Shown here: positions 46,601 through 54,691 of the stretch, piece by piece
Layout of the letters: every line of letters begins with the position of its first letter
Numbering within the stretch: position 1 is the first letter of the stretch
Origin: a virus
Length of the DNA: 64,000 nt
IMG/VR virus record: IMGVR_UViG_3300010430_000003
Coordinates: 126,001 to 190,000 of that record
Strand: one strand, 5' to 3'
Program-made: the position numbers and the translations under genes
The notes under the pieces: generated by a model
Told to the model about the DNA's origin: nothing
Seen by the model: only the letters and a program-made list of their open reading frames with translations
Databases searched by the model: none

Positions 46601-49444
46601 CTTAGTACACAAAGTTTTCAAAATAGAGCAATTCGAAGGCAAACTTTCGAAGGTGCAGACATTAAAATGCACACTCAAGATTTCTTTAAAAAGTTTGGAA
46701 TTCCCACTTCTCTTGTAACAGCATCAGAACATGAAGTTATTCTTGGAGAAAAAGCTTATGGAATTGTTAATAAGAATTTAGAAATGGAAACGTTTGCTAT
46801 TAGAGATAATTCTGGTGTTGAAAACTATAGAGATGTCGATGAAAAAGTAAGTTCTGTTGTTAAACAGGCCGGGAAGGATCCTGATTTCTTAGATGGTGGA
46901 ATAATTGTTGAATATTTCTCGAAGGATGGGAAACTTGTAAATTCTGTTCATTGCTTGATTAAATTCTATCTTTGGATTGGAATAGCAGATCTTTTATATA
47001 TTGATGATGATGACATGGCTGGCTTATTGGAAAAGCTTATTGAATTAGATTCAAGCGGTAAAATTGAAGATTTCCGAAACCAAATTAAAGATCTCATGCT
47101 CGGTAAAAGAAAGTCAATTATGCAAAACGATCTCGGAAAGATTAAAGATAATATAGGCAGGAAGTTTATCAATAAATATTATCTATCTAACTTTTCCGTA
47201 ACAGAATCCTTTACTGATCAAATTCTCGAAAAATGTGGTCCTGATAAAACTGTGATTGTTTGGAATTCTCCTAGATCCCAAAACACAGATCGATATTTCC
47301 TTGAGGCAAAGCTTGAAGCTATGAATAGGGGGATTGATACGTCTGGACTATATTACGCTCCAGTTAATGAACTGTTCATGACCGAACATGGATTGATAGA
47401 AGAAGAGATTAACGGTGGCTCTTCTGATCAGTTTGCTGTTGTTCCAAAGATGAATACAAAGGCTCATTGGTATTTTAATAATTTAAAATCAGAAAATCAA
47501 TTGGCTTCTCATTCATTGGGACAGTTTCATCTGTTAATGGAAAATCGGGTTGATTTCTTGCAAAAGACATATCGTGAGAAAATCTTCAATAAACTGATCA
47601 ATAGTCTTTCAACACTCTATATGGCAGAAATAGACCACTTAAATTGGAAGTGGCTTGGACCTCACATTGTTGCCGCTTATAATAAGGTAATGGAAGACCC
47701 AGCCGTCGGGAAAGAATTCCTTTCAAGTATTGAAGAAGACGACATTGAAAGACTTAAAGACCAAGCATTTGAATTCTTTATTGAAACTGATCCTTCTAAA
47801 AAGAAAAAGTTTAGCCAATGGTTGATCTTTAAGTTCATTAAAGATGACGAACGCATTGAAGATATCTGGAGTTCGGCGGGTGATCTTGAGCTTTTCGAAC
47901 AGCTTGTTGAACGAAGAATTATTATAGGTGTTGATATCAACAAACTTTCATTAAAAGAACTTAAGGAAATTGTTGATGAACATGAAGGTCAGTTATCTGC
48001 TCGACAGAAGGCTGGTAAAGGAAATGAAAAAGAGCAAATCATCAAGAATGAAATGGACGTTCTCTTTCAAGAGGGTGAATATGTGATGGCTCTCCCAAAA
48101 ACACAAAGAGCTTCATGTCTTCTTGGTACAGAAACACATTGGTGCACCGCTTCTCGTGGTGATCGCAACATGTTCGACATGTATTACGAAGACGGCCCGT
48201 TGATTGTGTTTATTACTCCTGCCGGAAAGTGGCAGCTTCACATTGAATCAAAACAATTTATGGATAAGAATGATTCTCCTATTGATTTATTACCTTGGAT
48301 TGATTCCAATGAAATTTTCAAGGAACCATTTTTGAAATTCTTGCTCGATAATGAATGGGATAAAAAGCTCGATCAAACCGATATATATAGCCAATATTTT
48401 TCAAATTCGGGAATGTTGAGAGATCTCTCCATTTTTATATTCCAAGAAACATTAACAGAAGAAAAAGCATTGGATATCATTGAGAAAGGCTCCCGACCAA
48501 AGAATGCTACTCACGTTGATTTTGGAACCAAAAACTCATTTGGTGGGGAAATCAAGAATAAAATGTTATTCGATATCTTATGGAATTCAGAACATAAGAA
48601 GTGGTGGAAGCTTAAGAGACGTTGGGTTAGAAAACTTGTAGAAGCTTATGAAAATGGGGTCGTTCCCGTGGGTCAAATAAGAAAAGATATGGTGAATAAC
48701 TTTATCAATCTAATGCCTCCCAACGATTTCAAAGAAATCTTCATGCCAACTTTTATAAGTGAAAATTATCCAACATCCAGAGAGATGTTTTTGAAAACAA
48801 TTGCTATTGATGCGCTCGGTTTGAAAATTGGATTCAATACAGAGAAAGGAGCACAGAATTTTCTAACAATCCTCGAAAGAATAATTAAAAATGAGGGTGA
48901 GTCTAATCTTGCATGGAAATCATATCAAAATTCCATCGAACCAAAAGGTTGGGTGTTAGAGATGCTTAAAAGACCAAATCTTAAAGAATGGTATTCTCAA
49001 AAATTTGAAGAATTAGATTATGCTCAAAGAACCGCCGTAGCCTTCGATATGCTTAAAACAGGTAAGAAAAACAATGATCAAATGTCAGGCTCCTCAAATG
49101 TTGAATTCGTTGACGATAACTCCCCAATTACCAAGTTCTTCATTCCAAGACTCAAAAAAGGAATTTCGGGATCAAAAAAATATAATGACTTCCCAAAATT
49201 GGGAGGTTATTTATCGCAATGGGAAGAGATTAACAAACTTGATCCAGAGATTACCGATATTTGGGTTGATACATTCTTAAATGCAGTGGAAAATGGAAAG
49301 GATAGTGATTCAAAAGAAAGGCAAATGTCATGGATGTACGGTAACATTACTGATAAACATGGGAATCCTATTAGATATGGACCACCTCAATTCAAACAGT
49401 TGATTGAACCATTGAAAAAAGCACTTGGGCGAGATCATGATTGA
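43613..49444 (+). CDS. Giant multidomain virion or core-type protein with ligase-like, HxGH and paired WC domains
   Basis: 1943 aa. Residues about 3-330 resemble a covalent nucleotidyltransferase: E-K-V-D-G at 37-41 (ligase motif I K-x-D-G), R-N-L-T-E-A-R-S-G-G at 57-66, F-E-I-V near 125, E-G-V-V-F near 289 and Y-K-M-T-G near 301. Residues about 350-530 resemble an HxGH nucleotidylyltransferase (F-P-G-S-F-K-P-P-H-A-G-H near 353-364, S-A-S-N-M-R near 499). Two domains share a W-C signature: N-W-C-I-S near 702 and H-W-C-T-A-S near 1509, about 800 residues apart. The opening G-G-L-A-G-R-I-K-Y-L-Y recalls large proteins of T4-like marine phages. Role in virion or RNA/NAD metabolism is inference. 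Confidence 0.8.
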   Translation: MGGLAGRIKYLYEGDLTFKELKTILENISLSHLPLYEKVDGFNCYFSCRRGMPVMARNLTEARSGGLSIIELSNREFKGGKKVKKVFIEALKNFSKDFRLLDKKIFESDGNQVFYNFEIVDKNTNRLFEYDSNGLVLHNSGHFCIVENNKHFVNGDGFRTGTIGTKYIKHNFKTSLRENSYFDGSSFIQRIDEVMQSVGLSELNSISELKEQERLKKILNEFSNNLINSLKSNFVDSQEEKVTQFKDRVKEAVDCLLEYSGPNRAQVVEKTIHYLNQFPAIDSINSCIEGVVFEHNGEMYKMTGYYRPINQLYGFYQKTLKEFDSGRMYPIEPSSYNVDGVLTHPQEKTIAIFPGSFKPPHAGHYRIIEELKKLKTPDGFHICNKIIILISNKARMAQSDSKTTYVTAEIAKELWDLYVSNEDAQTRIEVRVADHDTPIKCVYDIMLNEMSPGETLMLVKSDKDANSDRFNAFSDFSDEYDLGVKVIAKEMNIFSAGISASNMRNWIADGDEDRFKGFLPDHLSSEDRARGWEIVTGEQDVSLSEDDSFFLSEGYDALLEGEGDKRLKSALRKNPDYKEQIEALAAADPSGKGRKLLPWMVRELVKFDGGRTNDIIAVISLFWQYRQRFKAASYSTDVFSYSFEEMLTLLKKLRLTPRFDKIKSPLRTSNYPGSSVVYEEEDFAVIRPYTFEASCYFGEEGNWCISTDEGHWNDYVGNESVHYILINDSIKFEEDADSKIDFVVRHGTVMELWDKENTSLDEDYVEELLGEELYNKIEQAILTDYERDPDNEETGNRKEWIELQSEIEADWDDRKYITCEIYEYDSNQFQLQAWINIDFDETNIKLKPQERSWQASQKFSHAIEAIIDYTIEDVEVDGNTIRGRIYLDDVFTPDDAQYSWEQLTEKDDYLQGDDPDDNIRAVVYSLWEYDLIEGETESKIEIIKKIDEHEFRYLFADFDEDEGLSVQFTLHDLMLPIFPEQYVVYEDKGVDSMRPNLSTQSFQNRAIRRQTFEGADIKMHTQDFFKKFGIPTSLVTASEHEVILGEKAYGIVNKNLEMETFAIRDNSGVENYRDVDEKVSSVVKQAGKDPDFLDGGIIVEYFSKDGKLVNSVHCLIKFYLWIGIADLLYIDDDDMAGLLEKLIELDSSGKIEDFRNQIKDLMLGKRKSIMQNDLGKIKDNIGRKFINKYYLSNFSVTESFTDQILEKCGPDKTVIVWNSPRSQNTDRYFLEAKLEAMNRGIDTSGLYYAPVNELFMTEHGLIEEEINGGSSDQFAVVPKMNTKAHWYFNNLKSENQLASHSLGQFHLLMENRVDFLQKTYREKIFNKLINSLSTLYMAEIDHLNWKWLGPHIVAAYNKVMEDPAVGKEFLSSIEEDDIERLKDQAFEFFIETDPSKKKKFSQWLIFKFIKDDERIEDIWSSAGDLELFEQLVERRIIIGVDINKLSLKELKEIVDEHEGQLSARQKAGKGNEKEQIIKNEMDVLFQEGEYVMALPKTQRASCLLGTETHWCTASRGDRNMFDMYYEDGPLIVFITPAGKWQLHIESKQFMDKNDSPIDLLPWIDSNEIFKEPFLKFLLDNEWDKKLDQTDIYSQYFSNSGMLRDLSIFIFQETLTEEKALDIIEKGSRPKNATHVDFGTKNSFGGEIKNKMLFDILWNSEHKKWWKLKRRWVRKLVEAYENGVVPVGQIRKDMVNNFINLMPPNDFKEIFMPTFISENYPTSREMFLKTIAIDALGLKIGFNTEKGAQNFLTILERIIKNEGESNLAWKSYQNSIEPKGWVLEMLKRPNLKEWYSQKFEELDYAQRTAVAFDMLKTGKKNNDQMSGSSNVEFVDDNSPITKFFIPRLKKGISGSKKYNDFPKLGGYLSQWEEINKLDPEITDIWVDTFLNAVENGKDSDSKERQMSWMYGNITDKHGNPIRYGPPQFKQLIEPLKKALGRDHD

Positions 49445-51902
49445 TTTAAAAGAAATAGAGCTAGCGCTCGAAAAGTATTATGATAAAGAAACAACTTTAG
49501 AGAACAATCTCTCTTCTTTTTATGAAAATTTGAGAGAAAATCCGAAGTTTTATTCTTATTCTGTCGCGAGAGAACAAAAAAGAGACCAATTATGCCCTGT
49601 GCGTGATCAAAATGACTGGCTTAGAGAGGAATTCACTCACAGTTCCCCCAATAGCTATTCAGAAGCCATAGAAACCACTGTAAGGTCATTAAAAGAGATT
49701 TTGGAGGCACTCTTCCTTGCCTCGCAAGAAGACTTTAGAGTGGATTCTGTTCGGTCTGACATAATGCGTAATCTTTCGATAATTTTAAAGACAGTTTTGC
49801 GGTCAGCGAAGCTCCAAAATACTGCAAATGACCCTGATATCGTAAATATTGCGAAAAAGCTGCTCAAAATGTCTGATGAACGTATCGGCACCCTTGAGTC
49901 TTATGAGCCAGAGATGCCAGAACTTTTTTATGACACCGCAAAACTCGTATATCAAACAATATATGTGTTAACTGCAGAGATAATCAATAACCCAACTGAT
50001 TCTAATGTTTTTGATTCTCGAAACTTATCAAAGATGCTTGATAAACTTGCAACGGCTGTTCGCCATGGATTTTATGAAGAGGCCTTCAGTGAATTCAGTG
50101 AAGGAAGGAATATTCTTAATCCCCAACCAGAAATCTCTCCAACTTTGATTGACAAAGCAATTAAATACGAGAAAGACCGTTCGCGAACCACAGATATGGA
50201 AGGTCTTTATAATATTGTGCTTGCAAACCTTGAAGAAGACCCCGATCATTATAATTTTCTTTTGAAGGGCAATCTTGATGAAATGTCTTCAATGGGAGGT
50301 GGTGCAGTTGCCGGCGCCATGGGTGTGGGTTTCGATCCCGATCCAAAAAAAAAGAAAAGATATGAAAAGTCTTTAATTGGTGAAAATAAAAAGAAGCTTG
50401 GGCAATTTTCTGATTGGTTGAAGACTCCTTTTTTTGGGGGCACTATTTTTTCTGATAATCTCCTTCGACGGCCCGAGGAGTGGGTTGCTGTTCATCCTGA
50501 TGGGGATCATTTTGTTGATTATCAAGATAACGAAGTTAAAATAACAGATGAAAAGTTAAGCATAGTTAGACCTTGGATGTTAGATCCTTCAAAATCCCGA
50601 GAAAATTGGGATCCTCATGGTGTTTGGTCAGAATGGCTATCTGATTATGAAATTATTTATAATGATAAAATTAATAAATTTGAGATTATTGAAAATCTTA
50701 AAAATATAAAAGCAAATATTGAAAACTTAAGAGCAATTTTTTTCATTAATGAGGAAGACTACAATTTATATTCTAATATACTCAAACCGAATGAATCTCT
50801 TCCAAAAGAAGTTTGGGACTCATGTTTGATTGAACCATACGCTATGAATTATTCAGGTTATCTTGAACGAGATTTTATGCTTGATGGGATTGGGAAAGAA
50901 AGTAATGATATCTATTCTTCAAAAAAGTATTCGGTGGAGCCATGGGCAGAAAAGCATGGTTTGGGCTCTGTTGCTCAATCACATATGTTAACACAAGTTT
51001 ATTGTAAAGGAGAAATGACAGACTTAAAAAGAGAGTTATGTAAAAAACTTATTAATTTAAAACAAACTCTAAATAAAAATTTATCAGAACAACAAGAACA
51101 TGATTTGAAAATCTTTGAAGATTATGAAGACTATTTTCGAAATATCCATAAAGAGATTTCAGGAGAAGGAAAGGCTCCCGCAAAATTCTGGAAAGACCCG
51201 TTTTGGGTGGGGGCGGTGTTCAGCAATTCAAATGGCGATGAATTTATGCTCGAACCAGAATTTGATTTCATCAACATAAATTATGACACCATTGAAGTGC
51301 CTGATGATGAGATTTTGGAAATCAATCCATATCTTAACATCGATAATAAATATAGCGAAATTCGGTCAGATTATGAAATCACAATGGTCAACACTTTTGT
51401 TCACTATGGAGGTTCAGGATATTCCATCTTTCATAATGGTCAGGAAAGATACTTAAAAAGCTGGCATGGGGCATATGAGTATTTCATGAATGACAACGAA
51501 GAATATCATCATGATACCCACCCAGCCAAAATGTATTATATGACCCCCTCTTTTGATTTGAGCGAGCTTCAAGATCATGAATGGTTCAATCATGGAAAGA
51601 GTGTTTGTTTGGTTGATTTTCATCATGAAACTGAAATTTGGTTTTATTTAACAAAAGACAAGTTCATTGATTATCTAATAGATTATAATTCAACTAATAA
51701 AAGAATCTCTTATTATGTCCCGAATGGCACAATAGTAGGTGGGTTGAGAGTGAGATATGATAAATCAGGAATTCCTGATGGAATCTTCAAAGGAAACAAA
51801 AAACATAAAGTTCCATTAAATGTCTATGTTGAAAAACATGGACCCGTTCCGCAATATAGTGATCTCAAACAAATCGTGAACAAATACTTTTATAGAAAGT
51901 AA
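49437..51902 (+). CDS. Large virion or core-type protein with internal duplication
   Basis: 821 aa from ATG 49437 (8 nt inside the previous gene; TTG 49425 is less likely). N-terminal 270 residues are helical. A glycine-rich linker E-M-S-S-M-G-G-G-A-V (about 280-290) and basic run follow, a pattern recalled from prohead or core proteins of T4-like aquatic phages. Two related units then occur: K-T-P-F-F-G-G-T-I-F-S at about 325 and D-P-F-W-V-G-A-V-F-S at about 583. Each is followed by a similar I-x-x-x-x-L stretch and D-Y-E-I. Function unknown. Confidence 0.75.
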   Translation: MIDLKEIELALEKYYDKETTLENNLSSFYENLRENPKFYSYSVAREQKRDQLCPVRDQNDWLREEFTHSSPNSYSEAIETTVRSLKEILEALFLASQEDFRVDSVRSDIMRNLSIILKTVLRSAKLQNTANDPDIVNIAKKLLKMSDERIGTLESYEPEMPELFYDTAKLVYQTIYVLTAEIINNPTDSNVFDSRNLSKMLDKLATAVRHGFYEEAFSEFSEGRNILNPQPEISPTLIDKAIKYEKDRSRTTDMEGLYNIVLANLEEDPDHYNFLLKGNLDEMSSMGGGAVAGAMGVGFDPDPKKKKRYEKSLIGENKKKLGQFSDWLKTPFFGGTIFSDNLLRRPEEWVAVHPDGDHFVDYQDNEVKITDEKLSIVRPWMLDPSKSRENWDPHGVWSEWLSDYEIIYNDKINKFEIIENLKNIKANIENLRAIFFINEEDYNLYSNILKPNESLPKEVWDSCLIEPYAMNYSGYLERDFMLDGIGKESNDIYSSKKYSVEPWAEKHGLGSVAQSHMLTQVYCKGEMTDLKRELCKKLINLKQTLNKNLSEQQEHDLKIFEDYEDYFRNIHKEISGEGKAPAKFWKDPFWVGAVFSNSNGDEFMLEPEFDFININYDTIEVPDDEILEINPYLNIDNKYSEIRSDYEITMVNTFVHYGGSGYSIFHNGQERYLKSWHGAYEYFMNDNEEYHHDTHPAKMYYMTPSFDLSELQDHEWFNHGKSVCLVDFHHETEIWFYLTKDKFIDYLIDYNSTNKRISYYVPNGTIVGGLRVRYDKSGIPDGIFKGNKKHKVPLNVYVEKHGPVPQYSDLKQIVNKYFYRK

Positions 51903-51930
51903 TTATAGCATAACAACTGGGTTAAAACAA

Positions 51931-52752
51931 ATGATCGATAGAGAAAAACTTTTAACAGAAATCAAATTCAGAAAATTCGTTCGAGATCTTCTTGAAGAAA
52001 AAGATAAGAAGGAATCTTTCAAAGAAAAAATGCAAGAAGAGGTGAGGTTTCGAAACTTTGTTCGGCAAGTTTTAACAAAAGAACGAGACACCCAAAAACT
52101 CACTGAAGCGAAGACCAAAATCATTCCTTATGATTCCACTGGCATTGCCATTCTTGCAGATGTGATCAAAAAAGTTATCCCAATTATTAAAGATGATTAT
52201 TTCTCTCTGACCACAGATATCAAACAAAGAAAATCATTTCGTGCACACATTGTGAATGCTGTTCGAAATTCCCTCGCTCCAATTAGGAACATCCAAGGGT
52301 ATCCAGTTGATAACAGTGGTGGAGATGGACAATTGCTATCAGCACCAGATATGGTTTCTTCGCCGCATCATCATTATGCTCAATCCGGAAATGGTGCAAA
52401 TGGACCACATGATACTGGATCAGTCAATGAACAGACCGATCTTGAAGACGTTGATCAAGATGGAATCGCTGATAAGGATGATCGGTATATCGATACCGAT
52501 GATAAGCCGGCAAAAAAAGTTAAATCCTCTGATGAGGAGGATACTTTCTCTCTTCCGGGTGAAGATGGAACAGGCAGAAACCTTGCCCTCTTAACTTATC
52601 GACGAATTGAAAAGGTTATTATTGACGGATATCAAACTCTTGATCGCAGAGAAGATCAAGAGGATTTCTACGACTATATTGTGGCAAACTTAAAGATCTA
52701 TTTTGATCGGTGGGAAGAGGAACTTCAAAAGGAATTATCAGAACGGTATTAA
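51931..52752 (+). CDS. Scaffold- or core-like protein with repeated basic helices and Ca-binding-like loop
   Basis: 273 aa. K-F-R-K-F-V-R-D-L-L (12-21) and R-F-R-N-F-V-R-Q-V-L (39-48) are a repeated amphipathic segment like capsid-targeting helices of phage scaffolding and internal proteins. D-V-D-Q-D-G-I-A-D-K-D-D near 173-184 matches D-x-D-x-D-G calcium loops. Low-complexity His/Gly/Asn region near 135-160. Ends the block; convergent with a minus-strand mini-gene (4-nt overlap). Confidence 0.72.
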   Translation: MIDREKLLTEIKFRKFVRDLLEEKDKKESFKEKMQEEVRFRNFVRQVLTKERDTQKLTEAKTKIIPYDSTGIAILADVIKKVIPIIKDDYFSLTTDIKQRKSFRAHIVNAVRNSLAPIRNIQGYPVDNSGGDGQLLSAPDMVSSPHHHYAQSGNGANGPHDTGSVNEQTDLEDVDQDGIADKDDRYIDTDDKPAKKVKSSDEEDTFSLPGEDGTGRNLALLTYRRIEKVIIDGYQTLDRREDQEDFYDYIVANLKIYFDRWEEELQKELSERY

Positions 52753-52943
52753 GACAATTTTACTGATCTGTTAAATGTTCTCCGTAATCCAAATATTAGT
52801 TCGTAATGGGTATAGTTGGCGTGGAAAAAACTACATTTCCAACTATGAACCGATATGTTCGTCGACAGTTTATCTGATTTAGCATGTATCATTATACAAT
52901 TACTAATCAATAAATTGATAAATTGATTATCATTAGGATCAAT
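52749..52943 (-). CDS. MNIN-family mini-protein with probable AUU start
   Basis: 64 aa from ATT 52943: I-D-P-N-D-N-Q-F-I-N-L-L-I-S-N-C. AGAGG lies 7 nt upstream of the ATT. An ATG at 52985 would add 14 residues without family resemblance. Overlaps the end of the scaffold-like gene on the other strand. Confidence 0.5.
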   Translation of the reverse strand: MDPNDNQFINLLISNCIMIHAKSDKLSTNISVHSWKCSFFHANYTHYELIFGLRRTFNRSVKLS

Positions 52944-52990
52944 TACATATCCTCTAATTTTGGTCTTCAAATGATAATGGTACATGGTAT

Positions 52991-53137
52991 TTAACGAAGC
53001 ATTGAATTCCAAAGCAGTTCAAATTCTTCAACAAGAAGATCAACAATTCGTGAAATTTCATCAGGAAGGGAAGCTCCCGGTGTGATTATCAAGTCTATAT
53101 CATAGACTTCAAAAGTACGCTCATATAAATCTTTCAT
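52991..53137 (-). CDS. Small acidic protein
   Basis: 48 aa, M-K-D-L-Y-E-R-T-F-E-V-Y-D-I-D-L; GAGGAGCGGG immediately upstream of the ATG. Overlaps the previous member by 4 nt. Confidence 0.6.
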   Translation of the reverse strand: MKDLYERTFEVYDIDLIITPGASLPDEISRIVDLLVEEFELLWNSMLR

Positions 53138-53364
53138 CCCGCTCCTCTTTTAATTTCTCTTAAATCCAAAAGACACACCCACAAAAGAAAATTCTCTATA
53201 CAATATTCTCCAAAAACAATCAATTCTTCATGTTCGTAAGATTCTATCACAGATTGTTTGGGGTCTATTTCCCATATTTTGGGGTTATTAATATCAACAG
53301 TGAAGTTTTGATTATATTGAAGAACAAAACTAGCCTTCACCATTTTATTAACAAATGAATTCAT
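53134..53364 (-). CDS. MNIN-family mini-protein
   Basis: 76 aa, M-N-S-F-V-N-K-M-V-K-A-S-F-V-L-Q-Y. Ends L-R-E-I-K-R-G-A-G. Head M-V-K-A-S-F-V parallels L-I-K-A-G-F-V of the next member. Confidence 0.7.
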   Translation of the reverse strand: MNSFVNKMVKASFVLQYNQNFTVDINNPKIWEIDPKQSVIESYEHEELIVFGEYCIENFLLWVCLLDLREIKRGAG

Positions 53365-53573
53365 TTATGTTCATTGGAGAATGATAAGTAGTAGTAGTTT
53401 ACATCTTCTATACATCCAGAAATAACATGTTTTGAATATTCAAGTATAGATGCCATACTTGAATATAGCGCTACGGAATAGTGCTTTCCTGGTATGGACG
53501 TCCATAAGAACCGACCATGTTGACGAACAAAGCCAGCTTTAATCAGATTATTTATTGTTGAATGTGAATTCAT
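53361..53573 (-). CDS. MNIN-family mini-protein
   Basis: 70 aa, M-N-S-H-S-T-I-N-N-L-I-K-A-G-F-V-R-Q. Ser/Tyr-rich end. Its ATG (53573) abuts the tRNA 3' end, so tRNA processing would expose it. Confidence 0.7.
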   Translation of the reverse strand: MNSHSTINNLIKAGFVRQHGRFLWTSIPGKHYSVALYSSMASILEYSKHVISGCIEDVNYYYLSFSNEHK

Positions 53574-53655
53574 AGCGGGAGAGGGATTCGAACCCTCGAA
53601 GCCTTAACGGCAAAAGGTTATGAGCCTTTTCACTTTAACCACTTGTATATCCCGC
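53574..53655 (-). tRNA. tRNA with long variable arm and CAU anticodon
   Basis: Acceptor GCGGGA/TCCCGC (6 bp sure), anticodon stem AAAGG/CCTTT with loop CTCATAA, variable arm with GCC/GGC helix, T-arm GAGGG TTCGAAT CCCTC. The class II shape belongs to Leu, Ser or bacterial Tyr, while the CAT anticodon belongs to Met or Ile2, so identity is unclear. Confidence 0.8.
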
Positions 53656-53659
53656 AGCA

Positions 53660-54012
53660 AATTTATGATTAAATGCTCCGATTCTTCAACCACCACTTAT
53701 GCCAATCTCCATCCTTGCGGGGAGGAGCAACCTTTAAGGTTGAGACAATCAGCTTAAGTCTTCTAACGGTACCTATCCCCAAGGTTCAGGCCGATCACTC
53801 GATCTGCACGCACCTCACTTAATCATAAAAGCAAATCCTACCCCGAAGTCTCTCACCAATTAATAATCAACCGCACGAAAATTATTAATGACTTCGATCT
53901 CTCAACCTATGGAGTATCATAGGTCACCAGCTTTGTATCATTCAAGAGCGAAAGGACAACGACATGAATGAATGAATTTTGTCTGATTGTTTGAACACCC
54001 GCAGCACAAGTT
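53660..54012 (-). ncRNA. Predicted structured RNA upstream of tRNA
   Basis: No protein gene in about 350 nt. Several stems are visible: ACCTATG/CATAGGT (about 53905-53923), GAAGTC/GACTTC enclosing ATTAATAAT/ATTATTAAT (about 53844-53895), CAACCTT/AAGGTTG (about 53728-53743) and GATC-based pairing near 53793. It begins about 7 nt after the -10 box of the promoter at 54019-54046 and runs into the tRNA. Class not identified. Confidence 0.6.
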
Positions 54013-54018
54013 ATTAAC

Positions 54019-54046
54019 ATTATAGTATATGTTGCAATTTTCTCAA
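54019..54046 (-). promoter_or_regulatory. Sigma-70-type promoter for structured RNA and tRNA
   Basis: Minus strand TTGAGA (54046-54041), 16-nt spacer, TATAAT (54024-54019). No start codon with ribosome site follows, consistent with an RNA gene. Confidence 0.78.
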
Positions 54047-54053
54047 GAGAAAT

Positions 54054-54254
54054 TTATTCATCAATCCAACCTGCTTGTGAAGCACACCATGTCTTGACCA
54101 TTTCTCTTTCTCGATAACCTAATCTATCCCAAATAGCATCAAGTTCATCAAGCAACTTTTCTACTTTAGGACGATGCGTAGCTGATAGCGGTTTCTCTTT
54201 GCACAACTCTTGTGCCTGTAAGAAACGCTCTTTGTAAATCTCAATTGTTTCCAT
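54054..54254 (-). CDS. Small helical protein
   Basis: 66 aa, E-I-Y-K-E-R-F-L-Q-A-Q-E-L and W-D-R-L-G-Y-R-E-R. GGAGGGAATCC precedes the ATG. Its end overlaps no gene but runs up to the RNA promoter. Confidence 0.65.
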   Translation of the reverse strand: METIEIYKERFLQAQELCKEKPLSATHRPKVEKLLDELDAIWDRLGYREREMVKTWCASQAGWIDE

Positions 54255-54297
54255 GGATTCCCTCCGCTATGAAATCATATAAACTTTAGTCAGAAAA

Positions 54298-54585
54298 TTA
54301 AGCTAAATATAAAAAGTAGTATGCGATATTGGCACAATGGTATATCGCAAGAATCCCATACAAGAAATTCAAAAAGAAAAGTGTTTTCTTAGCATCACGG
54401 AAATGTTTCCACAAGATTCCGCACAGGATTGCCATTACAATTAACTTGAATGGTAAAAAGATACCAATATCGTATGCGAATTTCATTAAGGGGTTTAATT
54501 CCATACCAGAACCGAACTTAGTCAGGATCCAGTACGTAACAAATGCATCGAAAGCGTTAAGAATATATAACAGAATTATGGACAT
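54298..54585 (-). CDS. DUF5658-like membrane protein
   Basis: 95 aa, three to four membrane helices. L-N-A-F-D-A-F-V-T-Y (9-18) and E-L-N-P-L-M near 29-34 are the conserved features of the DUF5658 family (recalled). Function unknown; phage membrane protein. Confidence 0.68.
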   Translation of the reverse strand: MSIILLYILNAFDAFVTYWILTKFGSGMELNPLMKFAYDIGIFLPFKLIVMAILCGILWKHFRDAKKTLFFLNFLYGILAIYHCANIAYYFLYLA

Positions 54586-54691
54586 TTAAAAAAAACCTTG
54601 AAATTTTGGAGTTTTTACCCCTTAATAATCCCCCGGAGGGAGAGTCACTGTGAACTGTGATTCAATAATAGTTAGTATAAAGGAAATAGTA

